Shown: positions 15,001-30,000 of the stretch, piece after piece | Numbering within the stretch: the first letter of the stretch is position 1 | How the letters are laid out: each line of letters begins with the position of its first letter | Assembly: GCA_948470475.1 (NCBI GenBank) | Contig: OX419346.1 | Coordinates: 2,886,231 to 2,950,230, forward strand | DNA from: Galaxea fascicularis | Lineage: Eukaryota > Cnidaria > Anthozoa > Scleractinia > Euphylliidae | Length of the DNA stretch: 64,000 nucleotides | Reading direction: 5' to 3' | Notes under the pieces: generated by a model | Told to the model about the DNA's origin: nothing | The model's input: the letters and a program-made list of their open reading frames with translations, nothing else | Databases searched by the model: none | Program-made: the position numbers and the translations under genes

Positions 15001-18000
15001 TGTTTTGGGAGTTTTTAGAAGCATTTCAACGTCATTTCTAGACTCCTTTTTGAACTAGGCAAACTTTCAGCCAAATTCCAAATTTGACCCAAAACTGGCC
15101 AAAAGCATGGGTTAACCCCTTTGGGTTTTGGTCAAAATTTCAACTTTGCTGAAATCTTGCACACAGCTCAAATAAGAAGAGAAATAATGTTTTGGGAGTT
15201 TTTAGAAGCATTTCAACATCATTTCTAGACTCCTCTTTGAAGTAGGCAATTTTTCAGCCAAATTCCAAATTTGACCCAAAACTGGCCAAAAGCATGGGTT
15301 AACCCCTTTGGGTTTTGGTCAAAATTTCAACTTTGCTGAAATCTTGCACACAGCTCAAATAAGAAGAGAAATAATGTTTTGGGAGTTTTTAGAAGCATTT
15401 CAACATCATTTCTAGACTCCTCTTTGAACTAGGCAAACTTTCAGCCAAATTCCAAATTTGACCCAAAACTGGCCAAAAGCATGGGTTAACCCCTTTGGGT
15501 TTTGGTCAAAATTTCAACTTTGCTGAAATCTTGCACACAGCTCAAATAAGAAGAGAAATAATGTTTTGGGAGTTTTTAGAAGCATTTCAACATCATTTCT
15601 AGACTCCTCTTTGAACTAGGCAAACTTTCAGCCAAATTCCAAATTTGACCCAAAACTGGCCAAAAGCATGGGTTAACCCCTTTGGGTTTTGGTCAAAATT
15701 TCAACTTTGCTGAAATCTTGCACACAGCTCAAATCAGAAGAGAAATAATGTTTTGGGAGTTTTTAGAAGCATTTCAACATCATTTCTAGACTCCTCTTTG
15801 AACTAGGCAAACTTTCAGCCAAATTCCAAATTTGACCCAAAACTGGCCAAAAGAATGGGTTTTGGTCAAAATTTCAACTTTGCTGAAATCTTGCACACAG
15901 CTCAAATAAGAAGAGAAATAATGTTTTGGGAGTTTTTAGAAGCATTTCAACATCATTTCTAGACTCCTCTTTGAACTAGGCAAACTTTCAGCCAAATTCC
16001 AAATTTGACCCAAAACTGGCCAAAAGCATGGGTTAACCCCTTTGGGTTTTGGTCAAAATTTCAACGTTGCTGAAATCTTGCACACAGCTCAAATAAGAAG
16101 AGAAATAATGTTTTGGGAGTTTTTAGAAGCATTTCAACGTCATTTCTAGACTCCTTTTTGAACTAGGCAAACTTTCAGCCAAATTCCAAATTTGACCCAA
16201 AACTGGCCAAAAGCATGGGTTAACCCCTTTGGGTTTTGGTCAAAATTTCAACTTTGCTGAAATCTTGCACACAGCTCAAATAAGAAGAGAAATAATGTTT
16301 TGGGAGTTTTTAGAAGTATTTCAACATCATTTCTAGACTCCTCTTTGAAGTAGGCAATTTTTCAGCCAAATTCCAAATTTGACCCAAAACTGGCCAAAAG
16401 CATGGGTTAACCCCTTTGGGTTTTGGTCAAAATTTCAACTTTGCTGAAATCTTGCACACAGCTCAAATAAGAAGAGAAATAATGTTTTGGGAGTTTTTAG
16501 AAGCATTTCAACATCATTTCTAGACTCCTCTTTGAACTAGGCAAACTTTCAGCCAAATTCCAAATTTGACCCAAAACTGGACAAAAGCATTGGTTAACCC
16601 CTTTGGGTTTTGGTCAAAATTTCAACTTTGCTGAAATCTTGCACACAGCTCAAAAAGAAGAGAAATAATGTTTTGGGAGTTTTTAGAAGCATTTCAACAT
16701 CATTTCTAGACTCCTCTTTGAACTAGGCAAACTTTCAGCCTAATTCCAAATTTGACCAAAAACTGGCCAAAAGCATGGGTTAACCCCTTTGGGTTTTGGT
16801 CAAAATTTCAACTTTGCTGAAATCTTGCACACAGCTCAAATAAGAAGAGAAATAATGTTTTGGGAGTTTTTAGAAGCATTTCAACATCATTTCTAGACTC
16901 CTCTTTGAACTAGGCAAACTTTCAGCCAAATTCCAAATTTGACCCAAAACTGGCCAAAAGCATGGGTTAACCCCTTTGGGTTTTGGTCAAAATTTCAACG
17001 TTGCTGAAATCTTGCACACAGCTCAAATAAGAAGAGAAATAATCTTTTGGGAGTTTTTAGAAGCATTACAACATCATTTCTAGACTCCTCTTTGAACTAG
17101 GCAAACTTTCAGCCAAATTCCAAATTTGACCCAAAACTGGCCAAAAGCATGGGTTAACCCCTTTGGGTTTTGGTCAAAATTTCAACTTTGCTGAAATCTT
17201 GCACACAGCTCAAATAAGAAGAGAAATAATGTTTTGGGAGTTTTTAGAAGCATTACAACATCATTTCTAGACTCCTCTTTGAACTAGGCAAACTTTCAGC
17301 CAAATTCCAAATTTGACCCAAAACTGGCCAAAAGCATGGGTTAACCCCTTTGGGTTTTGGTCAAAATTTCAACGTTGCTGAAATCTTGCACACAGCTCAA
17401 ATAAGAAGAGAAATAATGTTTTGGGAGTTTTTAGAAGCATTTCAACATCATTTCTAGACTACCCTTTGAACTAGGCAAACTTTCAGCCAAATTCCAAATC
17501 TGACCCAAAACTGGCCCAAAGCATGGGTTAACCCCTTTGGGTTTTGGTCAAAATTTCAACTTTGCTGAAATCTTGCACACAGCTCAAAAAGAAGAGAAAT
17601 AATGTTTTGGGAGTTTTTAGAAGCATTTCAACATCATTTCTAGACTCCTCTTTGAACTAGGCAAACTTTCAGCCAAATTCCAAATTTGACCCAAAACTGG
17701 CCAAAAGCATGGGTTAACCCCTTTGGGTTTTGGTCAAAATTTCAACTTTGCTGAAATCTTGCACACAGCTCAAATAAGAAGAGAAATAATGTTTTGGGAG
17801 TTTTTAGAAGCATTTCAACATCATTTCTAGACTCCTCTTTGAACTAGGCAAACTTTCAGCCAAATTCCAAATTTGACCCAAAACTGGCCAAAAGCATGGG
17901 TTAACCCCTTTGGGTTTTGGTCAAAATTTCAACTTTGCTGAAATCTTGCACACAGCTCAAATAAGAAGAGAAATAATGTTTTGGGAGTTTTTAGAAGCAT

Positions 18001-21000
18001 TTCAACATCATTTCTAGACTCCTCTTTGAACTAGGCAAACTTTTAGCCAAATTCCAAATTTGACCCAAAACTGGCCAAAAGCATGGGTTAACCCCTTTGG
18101 GTTTTGGTCAAAATTTCAACTTTGCTGAAATCTTGCACACAGCTCAAATAAGAAGAGAAATAATGTTTTGGGAGTTTTTAGAAGCATTTCAACATCATTT
18201 CTAGACTACCCTTTGAACTAGGCAAACTTTCAGCCAAATTCCAAATCTGACCCAAAACTGACCAAAAGCATGGGTTAACCCCTTTGGGTTTTGGTCAAAA
18301 TTTCAACTTTGCTGAAATCTTGCACACAGCTCAAATAAGAAGAGAAATAATGTTTTGGGAGTTTTTAGAAGCATTTCAACATCATTTCTAGACTCCTCTT
18401 TGAACTTGGCAAATTTTCAGCCAAATTCCAAATTTGACCCAAAACTGGCCAAAAGCATGGGTTAACCCCTTTGGGTTTTGGTCAAAATTTCAACTTTGCT
18501 GAAATCTTGCACACAGCTCAAATAAGAAAAGAAATAATCTTTTGGGAGTTTTTAGAAGCGTTTCAACATCATTTCTAGACTCCTCTTTGAACTAGGCAAA
18601 CTTTCAGCCAAATTCCAAATTTGACCCAAAACTGGCCAAAAGCATGGGTTAACCCCTTTGGGTTTTGGTCAAAATTTCAACTTTGCTGAAATCTTGCACA
18701 CAGCTCAAATAAGAAGAGAAATAATGTTTTGGGAGTTTTTAGAAGCATTTCAACATCATTTCTAGACTCCTCTTTGAACTAGGCAAACTTTCAGCCAAAT
18801 TCCAAATTTGACCCAAAACTGGCCAAAAGCATGGGTTAACCCCTTTGGGTTTTGGTCAAAATTTCAACTTTGCTGAAATCTTGCACACAGCTCAAATAAG
18901 AAGAAAAATATTGTTTTGGGAGTTTTTAGAAGCATTTCAACATCATTTCTAGACTCCTCTTTGAAGTAGGCAATTTTTCAGCCAAATTCCAAATTTGACC
19001 CAAAACTGGCCAAAAGCATGGGTTAACCCCTTTGGGTTTTGGTCAAAATTTCAACTTTGTTGAAATCTTGCACACAGCTCAAATAAGAAGAGAAATAATG
19101 TTTTGGGAGTTTTTAGAAGCATTTCAACATCATTTCTAGACTCCTCTTTGAACTAGGCAAACTTTCAGCCAAATTCCAAATTTGACCCAAAACTGGCCAA
19201 AAGCATGGGTTAACCCCTTTGGGTTTTGGTCAAAATTTAACCTTGGCTGAAATCTTGCACACAGCTCAAAAAGAAGAGAAATAATGTTTTGGGAGTTTTT
19301 AGAAGCATTTCAACATCATTTCTAGACTCCTCTTTGAACTAGGCAAACTTTCAGCCAAATTCCAAATTTGACCCAAAACTGGCCAAAAGCATGGGTTAAC
19401 CCCTTTGGGTTTTGGTCAAAATTTCAACGTTGCTGAAATCTTGCACACAGCTCAAATAAGAAGAGAAATAATGTTTTGGGAGTTTTTAGAAGCGTTTCAA
19501 CATCATTTCTAGACTCCTCTTTGAACTAGGCAAACTTTCAGCCAAATTCCAAATTTGACCCAAAACTGGCCAAAAGCATGGGTTAACCCCTTTGGGTTTT
19601 GGTCAAAATTTCAACTTTGCTGAAATCTTGCACACAGCTCAAATAAGAAGAGAAATAATGTTTTGGGAGTTTTTAGAAGCATTTCAACATCATTTCTAGA
19701 CTCCTCTTTGAACTAGGCAAACTTTCAGCCAAATTCCAAATTTGACCCAAAACTGGCCAAAAGCATGGGTTAACCCCTTTGGGTTTTGGTCAAAATTTCA
19801 ACTTTGCTGAAATCTTGCACACAGCTCAAATAAGAAGAGAAATAATGTTTTGGGAGTTTTTAGAAGCATTTCAACATCATTTCTAGACTACCCTTTGAAC
19901 TAGGCAAACTTTCAGCCAAATTCCAAATCTGACCCAAAACTGGCCAAAAGCATGGGTTAACCCCTCTGGGTTTTGGTCAAAATTTCAACTTTGCTGAAAT
20001 CTTGCACACAGCTCAAATAAGAAGAGAAATAATGTTTTGGGAGTTTTTAGAAGCATTTCAACATCATTTCTAGACTCCTCTTTGAACTTGTCAAATTTTC
20101 AGCCAAATTCCAAATTTGACCCAAAACTGGCCAAAAGCATGGGTTAACCCCTTTGGGTTTTGGTCAAAATTTCAACTTTGCTGAAATCTTGCACACAGCT
20201 CAAATAAGAAGAGAAATAATGTTTTGGGAGTTTTTAGAAGCGTTTCAACATCATTTCTAGACTCCTCTTTGAACAAGGCAAACTTTCAGCCAAATTCCAA
20301 ATTTGACCCAAAACTGGCCAAAAGCATGGGTTAACCCCTTTGGGTTTTGGTCAAAATTTCAACTTTGCTGAAATCTTGCACACAGCTCAAATAAGAAGAG
20401 AAATAATGTTTTGGGAGTTTTTAGAAGCATTTCAACATCATTTCTAGACTCCTCTTTGAACTAGGCAAACTTTCAGCCAAATTCCAAATTTGACCCAAAA
20501 CTGGCCAAAAGCATGGGTTAACCCCTTTGGGTTTTGGTCAAAATTTCAACTTTGCTGAAATCTTGCACACAGCTCAAATAAGAAGAAAAATAATGTTTTG
20601 GGAGTTTTTAGAAGCATTTCAACATCATTTCTAGACTCCTCTTTGAAGTAGGCAATTTTTCAGCCAAATTCCAAATTTGACCCAAAACTGGCCAAAAGCA
20701 TGGGTTAACCCCTTTGGGTTTTGGTCAAAATTTCAACTTTGCTGAAATCTTGCACACAGCTCAAATAAGAAGAGAAATAATGTTTTGGGAGTTTTTAGAA
20801 GCATTTCAACATCATTTCTAGACTCCTCTTTGAACTAGGCAAACTTTCAGCCAAATTCCAAATTTGACCCAAAACTGGCCAAAAGCATGGGTTAACCCCT
20901 TTGGGTTTTGGTCAAAATTTCAACTTTGCTGAAATCTTGCACACAGCTCAAATAAGAAGAGAAATAATGTTTTGGGAGTTTTTAGAAGCATTTCAACATC

Positions 21001-24000
21001 ATTTCTAGACTACCCTTTGAACTAGGCAAACTTTCAGCCAAATTCCAAATCTGACCCAAAACTGGCCAAAAGCATGGGTTAACCCCTTTGGGTTTTGGTC
21101 AAAATTTCAACTTTGCTGAAATCTTGCACACAGCTCAAATAAGAAGAGAAATAATGTTTTGGGAGTTTTTAGAAGCATTTCAACATCATTTCTAGACTCC
21201 TCTTTGAACTTGGCAAATTTTCAGCCAAATTCCAAATTTGACCCAAAACTGGCCAAAAGCATGGGTTAACCCCTTTGGGTTTTGGTCAAAATTTCAACTT
21301 TGCTGAAATCTTGCACACAGCTCAAATAAGAAGAGAAATAATGTTTTGGGAGTTTTTAGAAGCGTTTCAACATCATTTCTAGACTCCTCTTTGAACTAGG
21401 CAAACTTTCAGCCAAATTCCAAATTTGACCCAAAACTGGCCAAAAGCATGGGTTAACCCCTTTGGGTTTTGGTCAAAATTTCAACTTTGCTGAAATCTTG
21501 CACACAGCTCAAATAAGAAGAGAAATAATGTTTTGGGAGTTTTTAGAAGCGTTTCAACATCATTTCTAGACTCCTCTTTGAACAAGGCAAACTTTCAGCC
21601 AAATTCCAAATTTGACCCAAAACTGGCCAAAAGCATGGGTTAACCCCTTTGGGTTTTGGTCAAAATTTCAACTTTGCTGAAATCTTGCACACAGCTCAAA
21701 TAAGAAGAGAAATAATGTTTTGGGAGTTTTTAGAAGCATTTCAACATCATTTCTAGACTACCCTTTGAACTAGGCAAACTTTCAGCCAAATTCCAAATCT
21801 GACCCAAAACTGGCCAAAAGCATGGGTTAACCCCTTTGGGTTTTGGTCAAAATTTCAACTTTGCTGAAATCTTGCACACAGCTCAAATAAGAAGAGAAAT
21901 AATGTTTTGGGAGTTTTTAGAAGCATTTCAACATCATTTCTAGACTCCTCTTTGAACTTGGCAAATTTTCAGCCAAATTCCAAATTTGACCCAAAACTGG
22001 CCAAAAGCATGGGTTAACCCCTTTGGGTTTTGGTCAAAATTTCAACTTTGCTGAAATCTTGCACACAGCTCAAATAAGAAGAGAAATAATGTTTTGGGAG
22101 TTTTTAGAAGCGTTTCAACATCATTTCTAGACTCCTCTTTGAACTAGGCAAACTTTCAGCCAAATTCCAAATTTGACCCAAAACTGGCCAAAAGCATGGG
22201 TTAACCCCTTTGGGTTTTGGTCAAAATTTCAACTTTGCTGAAATCTTGCACACAGCTCAAATAAGAAGAGAAATAATGTTTTGGGAGTTTTTAGAAGCGT
22301 TTCAACATCATTTCTAGACTCCTCTTTGAACAAGGCAAACTTTCAGCCAAATTCCAAATTTGACCCAAAACTGGCCAAAAGCATGGGTTAACCCCTTTGG
22401 GTTTTGGTCAAAATTTCAACTTTGCTGAAATCTTGCACACAGCTCAAATAAGAAGAGAAATAATGTTTTGGGAGTTTTTAGAAGCATTTCAACATCATTT
22501 CTAGACTCCTCTTTGAACTAGGCAAACTTTCAGCCAAATTCCAAATTTGACCCAAAACTGGCCAAAAGCATGGGTTAACCCCTTTGGGTTTTGGTCAAAA
22601 TTTCAACTTTGCTGAAATCTTGCACACAGCTCAAATAAGAAGAGAAATAATGTTTTGGGAGTTTTTAGAAGCATTTCAACATCATTTCTAGACTACCCTT
22701 TGAACTAGGCAAACTTTCAGCCAAATTCCAAATCTGACCCTAAACTGGCCAAAAGCATGGGTTAACCCCTTTGGGTTTTGGTCAAAATTTCAACTTTGCT
22801 GAAATCTTGCACACAGCTCAAATAAGAAGAGAAATAATGTTTTGGGAGTTTTTAGAAGCATTTCAACATCATTTCTAGACTCCTCTTTGAACTTGGCAAA
22901 TTTTCAGCCAAATTCCAAATTTGACCCAAAACTGGCCAAAAGCATGGGTTAACCCCTTTGGGTTTTGGTCAAAATTTCAACTTTGCTGAAATCTTGCACA
23001 CAGCTCAAATAAGAAGAGAAATAATGTTTTGGGAGTTTTTAGAAGCGTTTCAACATCATTTCTAGACTCCTCTTTGAACTAGGCAAACTTTCAGCCAAAT
23101 TCCAAATTTGACCCAAAACTGGCCAAAAGCATGGGTTAACCCCTTTGGGTTTTGGTCAAAATTTCAACTTTGCTGAAATCTTGCACACAGCTCAAATAAG
23201 AAGAGAAATAATGTTTTGGGAGTTTTTAGAAGCGTTTCAACATCATTTCTAGACTCCTCTTTGAACAAGGCAAACTTTCAGCCAAATTCCAAATTTGACC
23301 CAAAACTGGCCAAAAGCATGGGTTAACCCCTTTGGGTTTTGGTCAAAATTTCAACTTTGCTGAAATCTTGCACACAGCTCAAATAAGAAGAGAAATAATG
23401 TTTTGGGAGTTTTTAGAAGCATTTCAACATCATTTCTAGACTCCTCTTTGAACTAGGCAAACTTTCAGCCAAATTCCAAATTTGACCCAAAACTGGCCAA
23501 AAGCATGAGTTAACCCCTTTGGGTTTTGGTCAAAATTTCAACTTTGCTGAAATCTTGCACACAGCTCAAATAAGAAGAGAAATAATGTTTTGGGAGTTTT
23601 TAGAAGCATTTCAACATCATTTCTAGACTCCTCTTTGAACTAGGCAAACTTTCAGCCAAATTCCAAATTTGACCCAAAACTGGCCAAAAGCATGGGTTAA
23701 CCCCTTTGGGTTGTGGTCAAAATTTCAACTTTGCTGAAATCTTGCACACAGCTCAAAAAGAAGAGAAATAATGTTTTGGGAGTTTTTAGAAGCATTTCAA
23801 CATCATTTCTAGACTCCTCTTTGAACTAGGCAAACTTTCAGCCAAATTCCAAATTTGACCCAAAACTGGCCAAAAGCATGGGTTAACCCCTTTGGGTTTT
23901 GGTCAAAATTTCAACTTTGCTGAAATCTTGCACACAGCTCAAATAAGAAGAGAAATAATGTTTTGGGAGTTTTTAGAAGCATTTCAACATCATTTCTAGA

Positions 24001-27000
24001 CTCCTCTTTGAACTAGGCAAACTTTCAGCCAAATTCCAAATTTGACCCAAAACTGGCCAAAAGCATGGGTTAACCCCTTTGGGTTTTGGTCAAAATTTCA
24101 ACGTTGCTGAAATCTTGCACACAGCTCAAATAAGAAGAGAAATAATGTTTTGGGAGTTTTTAGAAGCATTTCAACATCATTTCTAGACTCCTCTTTGAAA
24201 TAGGCAAACTTTCAGCCAAATTGCAAATTTGACCCAAAAGCATGGGTTAACCCCTTTGGGTTTTGGTCAAAATTTCAACTTTGCTGAAATCTTGCACACA
24301 GCTCAAATAAGAAGAGAAATAATGTTTTGGGAGTTTTTAGAAGCATTTCAACATCATTTCTAGACTCCTCTTTGAAATAGGCAAACTTTCAGCCAAATTG
24401 CAAATTTGACCCAAAAGCATGGGTTAACCCCTTTGGGTTTTGGTCAAAATTTCACCTTTGCTGAAATCTTGCACACAGCTCAAATAAGAAGAGAAATAAT
24501 GTTTTGGGAGTTTTTAGAAGCATTTCAACATCATTTCTAGACTCCTCTTTGAACTAGGCAAACTTTCAGCCAAATTCCAAATCTGACCCAAAACTGGCCA
24601 AAAGCATGGGTTAACCCCTTTGGGTTTTGGTCAAAATTTCAACTTTGCTGAAATCTTGCACACAGCTCAAATAAGAAGAGAAATAATGTTTTGGGAGTTT
24701 TTAGAAGCATTTCAACATCATTTCTAGACTCCTCTTTGAACTAGGCAAACTCTCAGCCAAATTCCAAATCTGACCCAAAACTGGCCAAAAGCATGGGTTA
24801 ACCCCTTTGGGTTTTGGTCAAAATTTCAACTTTGCTGAAATCTTGCACACAGCTCAAATAAGAAGAGAAATAATGTTTTGGGAGTTTTTAGAAGCATTTC
24901 AACATCATTTCTAGACTCCTCTTTGAACTAGGCAAACTTTCAGCCAAATTCCAAATCTGACCCAAAACTGGCCAAAAGCATGGGTTAACCCCTTTGGGTT
25001 TTGGTCAAAATTTCAACTTTGCTGAAATCTTGCACACAGCTCAAATAAGAAGAGAAATAATGTTTTGGGAGTTTTTAGAAGCATTTCAACATCATTTCTA
25101 GACTCCTCTTTGAACTAGGCAAACTTTCAGCCAAATTCCAAATTTGACCCAAAACTGGCCAAAAGCATGGGTTAACCCCTTTGGGTTTTGGTCAAAATTT
25201 CAACTTTGCTGAAATCTTGCACACAGCTCAAATAAGAAGAGAAATAATGTTTTGGGAGTTTTTAGAAGCATTTCAACATCATTTCTAGACTCCTCTTTGA
25301 ACTAGGCAAACTTTCAGCCAAATTCCAAATTTGACCCAAAACTGGCCAAAAGCATGGGTTAACCCCTTTGGGTTTTGGTCAAAATTTCAACTTTGCTGAA
25401 ATCTTGCACACAGCTCAAATAAGAAGAGAAATAATGTTTTGGGAGTTTTTAGAAGCATTTCAACATCATTTCTAGACTCCTCTTTGAACTAGGCAAACTT
25501 TCAGCCAAATTCCAAATTTGACCCAAAACTGGCCAAAAGCATGGGTTAACCCCTTTGGGTTTTGGTCAAAATTTCAACGTTGCTGAAATCTTGCACACAG
25601 CTCAAATAAGAAGAGAAATAATGTTTTGGGAGTTTTTAGAAGCATTTCAACATCATTTCTAGACTCCTCTTTGAAATAGGCAAACTTTCAGCCAAATTGC
25701 AAATTTGACCCAAAAGCATGGGTTAACCCCTTTGGGTTTTGGTCAAAATTTCAACTTTGCTGAAATCTTGCACACAGCTCAAATAAGAAGAGAAATAATG
25801 TTTTGGGAGTTTTTAGAAGCATTTCAACATCATTTCTAGACTCCTCTTTGAAATAGGCAAACTTTCAGCCAAATTGCAAATTTGACCCAAAAGCATGGGT
25901 TAACCCCTTTGGGTTTTGGTCAAAATTTCACCTTTGCTGAAATCTTGCACACAGCTGAAATAAGAAGAGAAATAATGTTTTGGGAGTTTTTAGAAGCATT
26001 TCAACATCATTTCTAGACTTCTCTTTGAACTAGGCAAACTTTCAGCCAAATTCCAAATCTGACCCAAAACTGGCCAAAAGCATGGGTTAACCCCTTTGGG
26101 TTTTGGTCAAAATTTCAACTTTGCTGAAATCTTGCACACAGCTCAAATAAGAAGAGAAATAATGTTTTGGGAGTTTTTAGAAGCATTTCAACATCATTTC
26201 TAGACTCCTCTTTGAACTAGGCAAACTCTCAGCCAAATTCCAAATCTGACCCAAAACTGGCCAAAAGCATGGGTTAACCCCTTTGGGTTTTGGTCAAAAT
26301 TTCAACTTTGCTGAAATCTTGCACACAGCTCAAATAAGAAGAGAAATAATGTTTTGGGAGTTTTTAGAAGCATTTCAACATCATTTCTAGACTCCTCTTT
26401 GAACTAGGCAAACTTTCAGCCAAATTCCAAATCTGACCCAAAACTGGCCAAAAGCATGGGTTAACCCCTTTGGGTTTTGGTCAAAATTTCAACTTTGCTG
26501 AAATCTTGCACACAGCTCAAATAAGAAGAGAAATAATGTTTTGGGAGTTTTTAGAAGCATTTCAACATCATTTCTAGACTCCTCTTTGAACTAGGCAAAC
26601 TTTCAGCCAAATTCCAAATTTGACCCAAAACTGGCCAAAAGCATGGGTTAACCCCTTTGGGTTTTGGTCAAAATTTCAACTTTGCTGAAATCTTGCACAC
26701 AGCTCAAATAAGAAGAGAAATAATGTTTTGGGAGTTTTTAGAAGCATTTCAACATCATTTCTAGACTCCTCTTTGAACTAGGCACACTTTCAGCCAAATT
26801 CCAAATTTGACCCAAAACTGGCCAAAAGCATGGGTTAACCCCTTTGGGTTTTGGTCAAAATTTCAACTTTGCTGAAATCTTGCACACAGCTCAAATAAGA
26901 AGAGAAATAATGTTTTGGGAGTTTTTAGAAGCATTTCAACATCATTTCTAGACTCCTCTTTGAACTAGGCAAACTTTCAGCCAAATTCCAAATTTGACCC

Positions 27001-30000
27001 AAAACTGGCCAAAAGCATGGGTTAACCCCTTTGGGTTTTGGTCAAAATTTCAACTTTGCTGAAATCTTGCACACAGCTCAAATAAGAAGAGAAATAATGT
27101 TTTGGGAGTTTTTAGAAGCATTTCAACATCATTTCTAGACTCCTCTTTGAACTAGGCAAACTTTCAGGCAAATTCCAAATTTGACCCAAAAGCATGGGTT
27201 AACCCCTTTGGGTTTTGGTCAAAATTTCAACTTTGCTGAAATCTTGCACACAGCTCAAATAAGAAGAGAAATAATGTTTTGGGAGTTTTTAGAAGCATTT
27301 CAACATCATTTCTAGACTCCTCTTTGAACTAGGCACACTTTCAGCCAAATTCCAAATTTGACCCAAAACTGGCCAAAAGCATGGGTTAACCCCTTTGGGT
27401 TTTGGTCAAAATTTCAGCTTTGCTGAAATCTTGCACACAGCTCAAATAAGAAGAGAAATAATGTTTTGGGAGTTTATAGAAGCATTTCAACATCATTTCT
27501 AGACTCCTCTTTGAAATAGGCAAACTTTCAGCCAAATTGCAAATTTGACCCGAAAGCATGGGTTAACCCCTTTGGGTTTTGGTAAAAATTTCAACTTTGC
27601 TGAAATCTTGCACACAGCTCAAATAAGAAGAGAAATAATGTTTAGGGAGTTTTTAGAAGCATTACAACATCATTTCTAGACTCCTCTTTGAACTAGGCAA
27701 ACTTTCAGCCAAATTCCAAATTTGACCCAAAACTGGCCAAAAGCATGGGTTAACCCCTTTGGGTTTTGGTCAAAATTTCAACTTTGCTGAAATCTTGCAC
27801 ACAGCTCAAATAAGAAGAGAAATAATGTTTTGGGAGTTTTTAGAAGCATTTCAACATCATTTCTAGACTCCTCTTTGAACTAGGCAAACTTTCAGCCAAA
27901 TTCCAAATTTGACCCAAAACTGGCCAAAAGCATGGGTTAACCCCTTTGGGTTTTGGTCAAAATTTCAACTTTGCTGAAATCTTGCACACAGCTCAAATAA
28001 GAAGAGAAATAATGTTTTGGGAGTTTTTAGAAGCATTTCAACATCATTTCTAGACTCTTCTTTGAACTAGGCAAACTTTCAGCCAAATTCCAAATTTGAC
28101 CCAAAACTGGCCAAAAGAATGGGTTTTGGTCAAAATTTCAACTTTGCTGAAATCTTGCACACAGCTAAAATAAGAAGAGAAATAATGTTTTAGGAGTTTT
28201 TAGAAGCATTTCAACATCATTTCTAGACTCCTCTTTGAACTAGGCAAACTTTCAGCCAAATTCCAAATTTGACCCAAAACTGGCCAAAAGCATGGGTTAA
28301 CCCCTTTGGGTTTTGGTCAAAATTTCAACTTTGCTGAAATCTTGCACACAGCTCAAATAAGAAGAGAAATAATGTTTTGGGAGTTTTTAGAAGCATTTCA
28401 ACATCATTTCTAGACTCCTCTTTGAACTAGGCAAACTTTCAGCCAAATTTCAAATTTGACCCAAAAGCATGGGTTAACCCCTTTGGGTTTTGGTCAAAAT
28501 TTCAACTTTGCTGAAATCTTGCACACAGCTCAAATAAGAAGAGAAATAATGTTTTGGGAGTTTTTAGAAGCATTTCAACATCATTTCTAGACTCCTCTTT
28601 GAACTAGGCAAACTTTCAGCCAAATTCCAAATTTGACCCAAAACTGGCCAAAAGCATGGGTTAACCCCTTTGGGTTTTGGTCAAAATTTCAACTTTGCTG
28701 AAATCTTGCACACAGCTCAAATAAGAAGAGAAATAATGTTTTGGGAGTTTTTAGAAGCATTTCAACATCATTTCTAGACTCTTCTTTGAACTAGGCAAAC
28801 TTTCAGCCAAATTCCAAATTTGACCCAAAACTGGCCAAAAGAATGGGTTTTGGTCAAAATTTCAACTTTGCTGAAATCTTGCACACAGCTAAAATAAGAA
28901 GAGAAATAATGTTTTAGGAGTTTTTAGAAGCATTTCAACATCATTTCTAGACTCCTCTTTGAACTAGGCAAACTTTCAGCCAAATTCCAAATTTGACCCA
29001 AAACTGGCCAAAAGCATGGGTTAACCCCTTTGGGTTTTTGTCAAAATTTCAACTTTGCTGAAATCTTGCACACAGCTCAAATAAGAAGAGAAATAATGTT
29101 TTGGGAGTTTTTAGAAGCATTTCAACATCATTTCTAGACTCCTCTTTGAACTAGGCAAACTTTCAGCCAAATTCCAAATCTGACCCAAAACTGGCCAAAA
29201 GCATGGGTTAACCCCTTTGGGTTTTGGTCAAAATTTCAACTTTGCTGAAATCTTGCACACAGCTCAAATAAGAAGAGAAATAATGTTTTGGGAGTTTTTA
29301 GAAGCATTTCAACATCATTTCTAGACTCCTCTTTGAACTAGGCAAACTTTCAGCCAAATTCCAAATCTGACCCAAAACTGGCCAAAAGCATGGGTTAACC
29401 CCTTTGGGTTTTGGTCAAAATTTCAACTTTGCTGAAATCTTGCACACAGCTCAAATAAGAAGAGAAATAATGTTTTGGGAGTTTTTAGAAGCATTTCAAC
29501 ATCATTTCTAGACTCCTCTTTGAACTAGGCAAACTTTCAGCCAAATTCCAAATCTGACCCAAAACTGGCCAAAAGCATGGGTTAACCCCTTTGGGTTTTG
29601 GTCAAAATTTCAACTTTGCTGAAATCTTGCACACAGCTCAAATAAGAAGAGAAATAATGTTTTGGGAGTTTTTAGAAGCATTTCAACATCATTTCTAGAC
29701 TCCTCTTTGAACTAAGCAAACTTTCAGCCAAATTCCAAATTTGACCCAAAACTGGCCAAAAGAATGGGTTTTGGTCAAAATTTCAACTTTGCTGAAATCT
29801 TGCACACAGCTCAAATAAGAAGAGAAATAATGTTTTGGGAGTTTTTAGAAGCATTTCAACATCATTTCTAGACTCTTCTTTGAACTAGGCAAACTTTCAG
29901 CCAAATTCCAAATTTGACCCAAAACTGGCCAAAAGAATGGGTTTTGGTCAAAATTTCAACTTTGCTGAAATCTTGCACACAGCTAAAATAAGAAGAGAAA

